Shown here piece after piece: positions 1 to 8,103 of a DNA stretch of 64,000 nucleotides. Where the stretch lies: positions 496,001 to 560,000 of the forward strand of contig NZ_BNEO01000001.1 of NCBI RefSeq assembly GCF_014905415.1, in the 5' to 3' direction. How positions within the stretch are numbered: position 1 is the first letter of the stretch; each line of letters opens with the position of its first letter. The position numbers and the translations under genes were made by a program. Origin of the DNA: Virgibacillus salexigens. GTDB taxonomy: Bacteria > Bacillota > Bacilli > Bacillales > Amphibacillaceae. Under the pieces are notes generated by a model that made no database searches, was not told where the DNA came from, and worked only from the letters and a program-made list of their open reading frames with translations.

Positions 1-18
1 ATAAGGGGCGAGTATACC

Positions 19-567
19 ATGACAAATTCTGAAAACCTTGGAAACAAAGTAAAGAATCTGCGAAAACAAAAAAAGTTAACATTGAAGCAAGTCTCTCAAG
101 AAACCGGTCTTTCCATTAGTTTTTTGTCACAATTAGAGCATTCCAAAACATCTGCAACATTACTTTCGTTAAAACGAATTTCTGAAGCACTCGGGGTGAA
201 TCCAAGCTATTTTTTTTCTTCAGAAACACAAGGTTCCCGTTCGGCAATTACCAGAAATATTGTTGATACGAAAAACCTGACAGAAAATCGATTTATTTAT
301 AAAGATCTTTCGGGAGAAATGGAAAACCCTTTGTTTGTACCTAATTTAATAATTTTGAATCCAGGGGATAATCGGGGGAATAATTTTACACATAAAGGTC
401 AGGAATTCCTCTATGTATTAGAAGGCACTCTAACCATCGAAGTTAACCATGAAGAAGTCCTATTGCAACCATATGATTGCATATTTTTGGAATCATCCAC
501 CCCGCATAATTGGTATAATCGAACCGATAAAACAATTAAATTTTTATGTATTTCTTCTACTGAATAA
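19..567 (+). CDS. XRE-family regulator with C-terminal cupin sensor domain
   Basis: Likely a cytoplasmic DNA-binding regulator of 182 aa. Residues about 8-65 form an XRE/Cro helix-turn-helix (LGNKVKNLRKQKKLTLKQVSQ, then SISFLSQLEH). Residues about 107-178 form a small cupin barrel (NLIILNPGD...HKGQEFLYVLEGTL...STPHNWYN), the part that binds a small ligand in this family. The ATG follows AAGGGGCG at suitable spacing. The architecture matches the PuuR/SutR-type XRE-cupin family; the ligand and target genes cannot be read from the sequence. The gene converges on a second XRE-cupin gene at 834-1358. Its upstream partner, if any, lies outside the window. Confidence 0.85.
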   Translation: MTNSENLGNKVKNLRKQKKLTLKQVSQETGLSISFLSQLEHSKTSATLLSLKRISEALGVNPSYFFSSETQGSRSAITRNIVDTKNLTENRFIYKDLSGEMENPLFVPNLIILNPGDNRGNNFTHKGQEFLYVLEGTLTIEVNHEEVLLQPYDCIFLESSTPHNWYNRTDKTIKFLCISSTE

Positions 568-804
568 GGATTAATATCAATGGACTTTGGAATGATTGTA
601 ACCATTGATTATCGAGGGCACCTATAGGAAGGCTAAGCAGAGGCGCAATCATTGAGAAAATAGGGCTGAAAGTATTTAAACGGCAACACATTGGAAAATA
701 GGCTTTGTAGAGAAAGGCTACAAAATGAAAACGATTAAAGTTAATGTTGTGATCTATTATAATCACTTTGCAAGGGCTTATTCCATAAAAACTAGGTCTT
801 AAAA

Positions 805-827
805 AGGCTCAGCACCTTGCTGAGCCT
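805..827 (-). terminator. Rho-independent terminator for the 834-1358 gene
   Basis: A perfect 10-bp stem (AGGCTCAGCA / TGCTGAGCCT) with a 3-nt loop is followed on the minus strand by TTTTT. It lies just 3' of the minus-strand XRE-cupin gene. Confidence 0.8.
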
Positions 828-833
828 CTTGAT

Positions 834-1358
834 TTACAAATGATTATCAATAAAAATGGTTAATACCCGAGCGGGTTCATTATTTACTGGTATAAACAGA
901 TGCGATTTGTTCCCTTTAAAGAAAGCACTATCTCCTTGTTCCATATGATGTTTGCTTTCTCCATAAAGTAATTGAATCTTTCCTTCCAGAATATAGATAA
1001 ACTCATCCTGTGAGTGGGTATACGCTTCTTGACGAACATTCATGTCACGCGGAGTAACGTGTACAATCGTCGGTTCAATGCCAGTAAACCTTGAGCGATT
1101 GGCTAATAATTCATAGGAGTATCCCATATTTTCATCGCCTACTTTGAATTGTCGCTCTCCATGCGGAAGCAAAACAAGATCGCGATCATCGTGATCATCT
1201 AATAGCCATGATAATGGCACATGTAATACTTCACTAATTTTGGATAGCGTGGCAATTGCTGAAGCAGTCTGGCCATTTTCTATTTTTGATAGAAGACTTT
1301 TGGAGATACCACATTCATCTGCCACTTGCTGTTGTGTCTTTTTTGTTCGTAAACGCAT
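834..1358 (-). CDS. Second XRE-family regulator with cupin domain
   Basis: A 174-aa protein from the first ATG, with an XRE helix-turn-helix (KTQQQVADECGISKSLLSKIE) and a C-terminal cupin (VHVTPRD...HSQDEFIYILEGKIQLLYG). It is a probable ligand-responsive regulator. The start is odd. Sequence upstream of the ATG stays in frame and encodes the missing first helix of the fold (NLNNIGKKIKQ). An excellent AAGGAG at 1404-1409 sits 9 nt before an ATA codon (1392-1394), and no ATG, GTG or TTG occurs in frame before the stop at 1428-1430. The true protein may therefore start at ATA 1394 (about 186 aa), or the start codon has mutated. It is convergent with the XRE-cupin gene at 19-567 and is followed by a terminator. 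Confidence 0.8.
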   Translation of the reverse strand: MRLRTKKTQQQVADECGISKSLLSKIENGQTASAIATLSKISEVLHVPLSWLLDDHDDRDLVLLPHGERQFKVGDENMGYSYELLANRSRFTGIEPTIVHVTPRDMNVRQEAYTHSQDEFIYILEGKIQLLYGESKHHMEQGDSAFFKGNKSHLFIPVNNEPARVLTIFIDNHL

Positions 1359-1679
1359 CTGTTTTATTTTCTTTCCAATATTATTTAGATTTATTGCTAC
1401 TCTCTCCTTCCAGTAAAAAAACCGTGACTATCTTAAACTAATTATAACAAAAGAAGCTAGATTACAGCAGTTACATGGTGAAGGCATTTATCAGAAGCTA
1501 TTTTCAATAAATCAAACATGGGACTTCCACTGATGTTTGAGTTAAACTTCTTCCATGATAGAATAGTACAAAAACAACGTCAATTGGTAGGAAAAGAATC
1601 ATCAGTTCAGGTTGATTAACATCTAAAAATCAGAATATACCGATAAAACGGGAGTATCTTTTGACAAAGGGGTGGTATA

Positions 1680-1931
1680 ATGAAGCAAAAGCTGCTGTTA
1701 TTCCTTTTATATTTTCTCAGTTTAACGAGTGTATATAACTATTTCCAATTCGTTCAGAGACCGATTGATGGAAACGGGATTGGCATTTCCTATCTTTTTA
1801 TTATGATTAATGAGAACGTTAGTAATCATCAAATATCCATATATGCTTCGAGCTTTCTAATTATCGGTCTTTGTTTATTCATCCTTACTTTACTTTATCA
1901 TTTAACCAAATATCGGCATCCAAGTCAGTAG
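1680..1931 (+). CDS. Small two-helix membrane protein, unknown function
   Basis: An 83-aa hydrophobic protein with one membrane segment near residues 3-25 and another near 55-76, ending in a short basic tail. The ATG is preceded by AAGGGGTGG. No family is recognised. It stands alone between the XRE-cupin gene and the minus-strand genes, so context gives no function. A single-gene ORF of this length in AT-rich DNA could still be fortuitous. Confidence 0.5.
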   Translation: MKQKLLLFLLYFLSLTSVYNYFQFVQRPIDGNGIGISYLFIMINENVSNHQISIYASSFLIIGLCLFILTLLYHLTKYRHPSQ

Positions 1932-2235
1932 TGTCTCTACATAGGGAACAGGACAAAAGTCATGTAGCTAAACAAATTACGACTGTCTTTCATGAATTTG
2001 ACTTCTGCTATATTATTAGATGAAATGATTGAACGCATCATCTATTAAAGATCTGCAGTAGAAATCGTTGAAACCCAGCACAGACCTAAGATCCACTCGG
2101 ATAGGCGATATTTTGCTCGCCCAAGTTAGCTGACATGCTCACGAAAAGCGAAACGATTTCCACTGCGAAAGTATGGTTCGCCTACTTATTTAGAAATTCA
2201 TGGTTTCTCAGCCATATACTCTAATAGAAAACTGC
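1932..2235. other. Non-coding stretch, possibly decayed sequence
   Basis: About 300 bp with no supported gene. Short open runs in several frames are broken by stops, and the GC content around 2080-2190 is a little higher than in the flanks. It may be a decayed gene or an intergenic repeat, but I recognise nothing specific. Confidence 0.3.
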
Positions 2236-2535
2236 TTAAACAGCAGTAAAGATATTTGTCTTTCCACCTGTACCTTGAACAACTGCCAAACCTAAAATTG
2301 CTTGAATAAGTTCACCAAGATCAATATTTTGAGCATCCACAATATATGCTACGGTGCCTCCCCCAATTGGGAAGTTATTACATCCAATAATATAAAGATT
2401 CCCCTGCTCAACCGAGAAGTTTTTGACTTCTGGAGCATCTTCACCTGGAGCTGTACATCCCGTTTCTACTTGATCACCTTCATACGTTAATACAATAACA
2501 TCACCTAGTGTTGGAACTGGTACGGTAATAGCCAC
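2236..2535 (-). CDS. Unknown 100-aa protein with two cysteines
   Basis: The best start is the GTG at 2533-2535, placed 8 nt after a perfect AAAGGAGG; the longer ORF runs through this ribosome binding site. The protein begins AITVPVPTLGDVIVLTYEGD and contains two separated Cys (VETGC and IIGCNNFP). It ends in a hydrophobic, Gly-rich tail (LIQAILGLAVVQGTGGK). There is no signal peptide and no family I can name. It reads as a small beta-rich domain. The strong ribosome binding site argues that it is expressed. Neighbours give no functional clue. Confidence 0.65.
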   Translation of the reverse strand: MAITVPVPTLGDVIVLTYEGDQVETGCTAPGEDAPEVKNFSVEQGNLYIIGCNNFPIGGGTVAYIVDAQNIDLGELIQAILGLAVVQGTGGKTNIFTAV

Positions 2536-2800
2536 ACTAAATTCCTCCTTTAAATTTTGTTTATCTTGCAAGATCATCCTATGATGTAATTCAGTCAGTG
2601 CATAGGTTGATAGAGGAAGTTAGAAGAAAATGATGATAGAATCTATTAATACTTAGGCAAATAATAGGGTTTTAACAAAAGATCAGAAGCTTTGGTGTTA
2701 TTTTAAGGGGATAGAAAATAGATAAAGCGAGCGCTCTCCAAGCTGATGCATTCATTTCCATACCTTTCAACCGCAATCATGATGAAGAAAATGAACAATA

Positions 2801-2833
2801 AAAAAACTACCCGAATATAACTTGTATATTCGG
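2801..2833 (-). terminator. Terminator of the MetE-like gene
   Basis: A 9-bp perfect stem (CCGAATATA / TATATTCGG, 2811-2833) with a 5-nt loop is followed on the minus strand, after GTAG, by a run of seven T. It lies downstream of the gene ending at 2888. Confidence 0.7.
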
Positions 2834-2887
2834 ATAATAATTTGGATTTTCCTTTAGTTAATTACTTACAAGAAGGAACCTCTAAAC

Positions 2888-4000
2888 TTATTGCCATACA
2901 TCTTCCGCTATCTCAACAACATGACGTATTTTTTTCCACTGCTCTTCTTCTGTTAAATTATTTCCTTCCTCGGTTGACGCAAATCCACATTGAGGGCTGA
3001 GACAAAGTTGGCCATAAGGGATATACGTAGCGGCTTCTGCAATACGTTTTTTAACCAAGTTTGGATCTTCCAGCTCCGCAAATTTTGATGTAACCAAGCC
3101 CAATACAACGTGAAGGTCGTTTCTATTCACATAAGATAAAGGTTCAAAGCCACCCGATCGATCATCATCAAATTCAAGGAAAAGCCCATCTACATCTAAT
3201 CCTCCAAAAATAGTTTCTGAAACCGCATCATATGATCCTGTACTGAAATAGTGTGAGCGGTAATTACCACGACAAATATGCATCGTTATTAACATATCGT
3301 TTGGACGTTCGGCAATGGATTCATTAATAACACTTCTACAGACTTCCATTAATTGTTCCGGATCAAAACCTTTTTCTCGGAGCGATTCCCTGCCCTCATC
3401 TGAAAGAAATGAACTCCAAGAAGTATCATCTAATTGCAAGTAGCGACAACCAGCATCATAAAAAGCTTGGATTGCTTTTTGATATGTGTTAATTAAATCT
3501 GGAATCACTTGTTCCATATTTTCATAGACATTTGTTTCTATATCAGCTCGCACTAGCAACATATTCGGACTTGGGATTGTCTGCTTCGCAACATGCTGGT
3601 CTCCGACGGCTTCATGTAAGAACTTATAGTCTGCAAGAAAAGGATGGTTTTCACTAAAGTCTACTTCTCCAGTGACACGAATCGCGCGTTTTTTTGTTTG
3701 AATTCCAGAAAATTGCAATCCTGCTTCGGGTACAAATTCTTCAACTCCAATCAAACCTTCTAAGAAGTCAAAATGCCACCATGCACGACGAAATTCCCCA
3801 TCTGTAATTGCCTTTAACCCTGCTTTCTTTTGTTTTTCAACTAATTTAATTATCTCCGTGTCTTCAATGGCTCGGAGTTGTTCGTTCGTGATTTCCCTAC
3901 TTGCCTTTTGAATTCGAGCTTGCTTAATCCGATCAGGTCTTAAAAAACTTCCTACATGATCCCCTTTAAATGGTGCTTTTTTTTCTACTTTTGTTGCCAT
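2888..4000 (-). CDS. Cobalamin-independent methionine synthase family protein (YxjG/YxjH type)
   Basis: A 370-aa protein matching the C-terminal catalytic half of MetE. It starts APFKGDHVGSFLRP, carries LQLDDTSWSSF and HICRGNYRS, and ends near GQLCLSPQCGFAST, where the Cys is the probable zinc ligand together with the His and Cys of HICRGN. The family transfers a methyl group to homocysteine or a related thiol. Because the N-terminal folate-binding half is absent, the methyl donor may differ from that of full MetE, as for B. subtilis YxjG/YxjH. The ATG at 4000 is 8 nt from TAGGGAG; the longer ORF overlaps this site. The gene is controlled by the SAM-I riboswitch immediately upstream, so it should be expressed when S-adenosylmethionine is low. 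Confidence 0.88.
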   Translation of the reverse strand: MATKVEKKAPFKGDHVGSFLRPDRIKQARIQKASREITNEQLRAIEDTEIIKLVEKQKKAGLKAITDGEFRRAWWHFDFLEGLIGVEEFVPEAGLQFSGIQTKKRAIRVTGEVDFSENHPFLADYKFLHEAVGDQHVAKQTIPSPNMLLVRADIETNVYENMEQVIPDLINTYQKAIQAFYDAGCRYLQLDDTSWSSFLSDEGRESLREKGFDPEQLMEVCRSVINESIAERPNDMLITMHICRGNYRSHYFSTGSYDAVSETIFGGLDVDGLFLEFDDDRSGGFEPLSYVNRNDLHVVLGLVTSKFAELEDPNLVKKRIAEAATYIPYGQLCLSPQCGFASTEEGNNLTEEEQWKKIRHVVEIAEDVWQ

Positions 4001-4035
4001 TTTATCCACTCCCTAATTTTTTATGTAATAAAAAA

Positions 4036-4060
4036 GCCTCTTCTAGCTAAGAAGAGACGC
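4036..4060 (-). terminator. Riboswitch expression-platform terminator
   Basis: Stem GCGTCTCTTC / GAAGAGGC (one bulge) followed by TTTTTTATT on the minus strand. It lies between the SAM-I aptamer and the MetE-like gene and is the intrinsic terminator expected to form when SAM is bound. Confidence 0.85.
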
Positions 4061-4081
4061 TGTAATAAACGGTGTCATCTT

Positions 4082-4186
4082 CTTATCTCTCAAGTTTAAC
4101 TAAACTTGCTAGAAGTAGCACCTTGTCTTCACAAACAGGTTGCTGAGGCGTCTACGGGCTAGTCCCTTGACCTCTCTTGATAAGAA
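4082..4186 (-). promoter_or_regulatory. SAM-I (S-box) riboswitch aptamer
   Basis: On the minus strand the leader reads CTTATCAAGAGAGG, then GGGACTAGCCC, CAGCAACC, GGTGCTAC and finally GAGAGATAAG. These are the conserved blocks of the S-box in the right order. P1 is closed by CTTATC (4180-4185) with GATAAG (4082-4087). It lies upstream of the methionine synthase family gene, the expected target class. SAM binding should favour the terminator at 4036-4060. Confidence 0.95.
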
Positions 4187-4277
4187 TTCCTTTTAAATAT
4201 TTAATATCTATCATAGCAATTCCACAATAAAAATGCAAAAGGTTTTGACAATTTTTTTATTTATTTTCTAGTTGACG

Positions 4278-4715
4278 TCAACGTTTTATAAGGATATATC
4301 GCATGAAAAAGCTAAATAATACAACAACTAACATAAACACCATCCAGCGCCAATTAAACGATTCAGCAAGTAGATTTATCCCTAAGCTAACGATACCTAG
4401 AATCATTGATAAAATAACAAACAAATTAGCTATAATCTTATCGGCATATTGAGGCGATCGTACCGACTCCTCCTTAATTCCTCTTTTTTCTCTCCAATTT
4501 GTTCCAATCCATTCTAGGATGGGCATGGCAATTAATAAAAACAACAGTAAATAATGAAGCAATTCCAAAAATGGCATATGCTCAGATGAATAAATGCTTG
4601 CAAAAGCACCAGCAACGGCAAATCCAAACATGACAAATCGGTCAACCAACGGTGTAAAGATTGGTTCTTGTAAGTAACGTTTTAAGTTCTTCATCCATGC
4701 AGTCACTCTCCTCAT
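4278..4715 (-). CDS. Membrane protein of unknown function, four predicted helices
   Basis: A 145-aa protein with hydrophobic segments near residues 26-42, 50-67, 92-113 and 122-142 and a positively charged linker (NWREKRGIKEE). No family is recognised. An AGGAG overlaps the first codons, so translation may start at the internal ATG of residue 8, but the spacing would be long (13 nt). The gene is divergent from the NhaC antiporter at 4883, with 167 bp between them. Confidence 0.65.
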   Translation of the reverse strand: MRRVTAWMKNLKRYLQEPIFTPLVDRFVMFGFAVAGAFASIYSSEHMPFLELLHYLLLFLLIAMPILEWIGTNWREKRGIKEESVRSPQYADKIIANLFVILSMILGIVSLGINLLAESFNWRWMVFMLVVVLFSFFMRYILIKR

Positions 4716-4882
4716 ATAACTAACTTATAACAGTTTTTCTTTGTTAAGCGTAACATCTCTTATTAGTTAAGGATATACCTTCTTCCATTCACGCATGAAA
4801 AAGGATGATTTAACACATGGTAACAAGAGAGGTCATTCATTATTATGAAATTCCATTATAAGGCGATAAGGGAGGTTATCTG

Positions 4883-6298
4883 ATGGAACAATCATGGCTT
4901 TCATTAATTCCATTTATTATTGTTATTGGACTTTCGATCTGGCAAAAACGAATTCTTCCTGGTTTAGTACTTAGTCTGGTTGTAGGAGCTTTTCTATTAG
5001 AATTCAGTATTTTGGACGGGACAAAGGAGACGGTCAGCTATATCGTAACTACCTTGGCTGATCCAGGAAATATTAATATTATCGCTTTTTTATATCTATT
5101 TGGCGGATTAATCGGCATGATGCAAATCTCTGGTGGTGTGAAGGGATTTTCGGAGTGGGTTGGTAACAAAATTGACTCTGAACGCGGGCTTCTAGCGGTC
5201 ATTTGGTTAACTCTCCCCTTTACCTTTATGATGCCAATGTTTCGAATTATGATGATTGGTCCTGTGATTAAATCCTTATTGAAAAAAGTCAATATATCAA
5301 ATTGGAAAGTTGGTTTTACCATGGACGTATCAACCAGCTCTGTTATTGTATTGTTACCTGTAGCAACAGCATTTGTTGGGTTTATGGTTTCACTGATTGA
5401 GGGCGGTATTCAAAAACATAATTTGAATGCAGATGCTTATCAAGTTTTCCTATATAGTATCCCTTTCAACTTTTTTGCCATCGTCATGCTAATTATTGGA
5501 TTGATTTGGACCTTCTGGTCAAAGCCAAAAAAGAAACAGACAAATAATGGTCCGCAAGACGGGGAAGAAGGGAAACATCATCGTGCTAGCATAAAAAAAG
5601 AATTAGAAATGGTAAAGGCACAACCTTGGAATTTAATTGTCCCATTGTTTTTACTACTTGGACTTACCTTATTTCTATTGTGGCAGGATGGGGTGGAAAA
5701 AGGAGCTACTAGCTTGTTCAATGCCTTTGCTGAAGCTGATGCTACTTTCGTCATCCTGCTTGCTGTTTTTATTACGTTAATCATCACATTTATTTTCTAC
5801 ATGATTCGTGACCAAAAATTAGGGGAAACGATTTATCATTTTTATGATGGGGGAAATCAATTAATGGAAGCGATCATCCTTCTCGTTTTAGTATGGTCTC
5901 TTTCGCTTGTTACGGAGGACCTTGGTTTCTCTCAATTTATTGAAGCAACACTAGGTTCTTTTCTCCCAGCCTTTACAATCCCTGCTATTGTTTTTATCGT
6001 CGGATCGATCGTTAGTTATTTTCTCGGATCATCTTTTGGAACGTGGGGGATATTTATGCCACTTGGTGTTGCTCTAGCAGCTTCCACTGGAGCTTCACTG
6101 CCAATGACAGTTGGTGCCGTCTTTGCAAGTGGATCATTTGGTGCCATGACCTCTCCACTTGGCGATACAACCATTACGACGGCGTCTATTTTAGAAGTTC
6201 CATTAATTGATTATGCACGGTATAAATTAAAGATTGTTTCCATTGGGCTTGGAATTGCAGCTGTCTTATACCTAATAGCGGGATTTTTTATCGGTTAA
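4883..6298 (+). CDS. NhaC-family Na+/H+ antiporter
   Basis: A 471-aa polytopic membrane protein with about 11-12 hydrophobic segments. It opens SLIPFIIVIGLSIWQKRILPGLVLSLVVGAFLL and carries the glycine/serine-rich stretches VSYFLGSSFGTWGIFMP and ASGSFGAMTSPLGDTT typical of the NhaC/ArsB-like ion transporter fold. The family exchanges cytoplasmic Na+ (sometimes coupled to an organic acid or amino acid) for external protons. AAGGGAGG precedes the ATG. It appears monocistronic, with a hairpin at 6380-6408. The substrate is not certain because some NhaC-like proteins are malate/lactate or tyrosine antiporters. Confidence 0.85.
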   Translation: MEQSWLSLIPFIIVIGLSIWQKRILPGLVLSLVVGAFLLEFSILDGTKETVSYIVTTLADPGNINIIAFLYLFGGLIGMMQISGGVKGFSEWVGNKIDSERGLLAVIWLTLPFTFMMPMFRIMMIGPVIKSLLKKVNISNWKVGFTMDVSTSSVIVLLPVATAFVGFMVSLIEGGIQKHNLNADAYQVFLYSIPFNFFAIVMLIIGLIWTFWSKPKKKQTNNGPQDGEEGKHHRASIKKELEMVKAQPWNLIVPLFLLLGLTLFLLWQDGVEKGATSLFNAFAEADATFVILLAVFITLIITFIFYMIRDQKLGETIYHFYDGGNQLMEAIILLVLVWSLSLVTEDLGFSQFIEATLGSFLPAFTIPAIVFIVGSIVSYFLGSSFGTWGIFMPLGVALAASTGASLPMTVGAVFASGSFGAMTSPLGDTTITTASILEVPLIDYARYKLKIVSIGLGIAAVLYLIAGFFIG

Positions 6299-6379
6299 GA
6301 TAAAGATGTTTTCCGTTTATAGAATATATTCTTTACCTTATCTGATTATAAGGAGGTTCTTTGAAAATTCTAAGTAAAC

Positions 6380-6408
6380 AGGCTGTCGAGACTTTTTTCC
6401 GACAGCCT
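6380..6408. terminator. Hairpin between convergent nhaC-like and GH13 genes
   Basis: A 9-bp perfect stem (AGGCTGTCG / CGACAGCCT) with a T-rich loop lies between two convergent genes. Neither flank has a strong T run, so it is a probable but weak bidirectional terminator. Confidence 0.5.
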
Positions 6409-6428
6409 AGAAAGAATTTTCGCCTTTT

Positions 6429-8087
6429 TTAAATTAGTTGATAAACCCTAGCTTCATAAGGCCTTAATACCAATTGCTCCAATTGTTCTTCTTTATCTAC
6501 ATCGTAATTACTTAGTAACAACTTCGCTGATGATTGATCTGTAATGCTGACCAATACTTCCTCCTCAAATAAATTCACCATAATGAACATTTGCTGATTT
6601 CCATCGGTTCTTGTATACGCGTATACCTTATCATGATCGGCTAAAGAAAGATCATATTTTCCATAAATAAAGACTGGATGTTGTTTTCTTAATTGAATGA
6701 GCTGTTTATAGTAATGATAAATGGATGTTGGATCCTTTATCTGTGCAGCAACATTGATATTTCTATAATTTGGATTGATCTTCATCCAAGGGGTACCCGT
6801 AGTAAATCCTGCTTTTTCTTGGCTACTCCACTGCATTGGTGTTCTTGAATTATCTCGCCCATTTTTCCAAATAATCTCCATCACATCTTGATGATTTTTC
6901 CCATTCGCCATCTCTTCTGCGTATAAATTTTTCATGGAAATATCATTATAATCATCAATGGACGCAAATTGGACATTTGTCATTCCAATTTCCTGTCCTT
7001 GATAAATAAATGGTGTTCCTTGCATGAGAAAGTAAAGAGTAGCCAACCCTTTTGCTGATTCCTTCCAATATCGATCATCATTTCCCCAGCTTGAAACCGA
7101 GCGTGGTTGATCGTGATTTTCCAGAAAAAGAGCATTCCATCCGTCGCTTTCAAGCCCTTTCTGCCATTTAGATAATGTCTCTTTTAATGCGTGAATATCT
7201 AATCCACCAGACGCACTTTTCCCCCATAAATCCAAGTGCTCGAATTGAAATACCATATTGAATTTCCCTTTATGTTCACCAACCCAAAGATCTGCATCAT
7301 CTACTGTCACCCCATTTGCCTCACCAACAGTCATGATATCATAATGATCAAATGTCTCCTGCTTTAATTCCGCTAAAAAGTCATGAATACCTTTCTGATT
7401 CATGTGACCATCAAAAGAAGGTACGTATTTCTTATTCTCCGGATTTGGCATATCCGGAAAACCTGGAGCCTTTTTAATATGCGAAATGGCATCTACTCGA
7501 AAACCGTCAATTCCTTTATCTAACCACCAGTTCACCATCTCATATAAAGATTGGCGGACTTTCGGGTTTTCCCAATTCAAATCAGGTTGTTTACGAGAAA
7601 AAACATGCATATAATAGGCATTGGTTGGTTCATCATATTCCCAGGCCGATCCCCCAAAAATGGATTCCCAATTATTGGGCTCTCGATTGCCTTTTGCTTC
7701 ATGCCATATATAATAATCACGATAGGGATTATTTCTTGAGGACCTTGACTCCATAAACCAAGGATGCTCATCCGACGTGTGGTTAATGACTAAATCCATA
7801 ATTAATTTCATATCTCGCTGATGTACTTCTTCCAATAATTGATTAAAATCTGTCATGGTGCCAAATTCAGACATAATGGCTTGGTAATCACTAATATCAT
7901 ACCCATTATCATCATTTGGGGATTGATAGACAGGACTTAGCCAGATTACATCAATGCCTAAATCTTTAAGGTAATCTAACTTATCAATGACTCCTTGAAT
8001 ATCACCAATTCCATCTCCATTTGAATCCATAAAGCTGCGAGGATAGACCTGATAGGCTACCGCTTCTTTCCACCATAGTTTTTTCAT
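6429..8087 (-). CDS. malL: GH13 alpha-glucosidase (oligo-1,6-glucosidase/maltase type)
   Basis: A 552-aa cytoplasmic GH13 hydrolase. All conserved regions are present: DLVINHTSDEHPWF, the nucleophile in DGFRVDAISHI, the acid/base in TVGEANG, and ENHDQPR. Length and the QVYPRSF opening match oligo-1,6-glucosidase and MalL. It would cleave alpha-glucosides or their phosphates after PTS import, releasing glucose. It is the last gene of a three-gene operon behind the EIICB transporter and the EEP-family gene (gap 16 nt). AGGAGAGGGACG precedes the ATG. Exact linkage preference (alpha-1,4 or alpha-1,6) cannot be settled by eye. Confidence 0.88.
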   Translation of the reverse strand: MKKLWWKEAVAYQVYPRSFMDSNGDGIGDIQGVIDKLDYLKDLGIDVIWLSPVYQSPNDDNGYDISDYQAIMSEFGTMTDFNQLLEEVHQRDMKLIMDLVINHTSDEHPWFMESRSSRNNPYRDYYIWHEAKGNREPNNWESIFGGSAWEYDEPTNAYYMHVFSRKQPDLNWENPKVRQSLYEMVNWWLDKGIDGFRVDAISHIKKAPGFPDMPNPENKKYVPSFDGHMNQKGIHDFLAELKQETFDHYDIMTVGEANGVTVDDADLWVGEHKGKFNMVFQFEHLDLWGKSASGGLDIHALKETLSKWQKGLESDGWNALFLENHDQPRSVSSWGNDDRYWKESAKGLATLYFLMQGTPFIYQGQEIGMTNVQFASIDDYNDISMKNLYAEEMANGKNHQDVMEIIWKNGRDNSRTPMQWSSQEKAGFTTGTPWMKINPNYRNINVAAQIKDPTSIYHYYKQLIQLRKQHPVFIYGKYDLSLADHDKVYAYTRTDGNQQMFIMVNLFEEEVLVSITDQSSAKLLLSNYDVDKEEQLEQLVLRPYEARVYQLI

Positions 8088-8103
8088 CGTCCCTCTCCTT
8101 CAT

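Noticed and set aside
600-790. Possible gene or insertion-sequence remnant between the two XRE-cupin genes
   Set aside because: Short open runs in different frames do not join into a recognisable protein, and no terminal repeats were seen.
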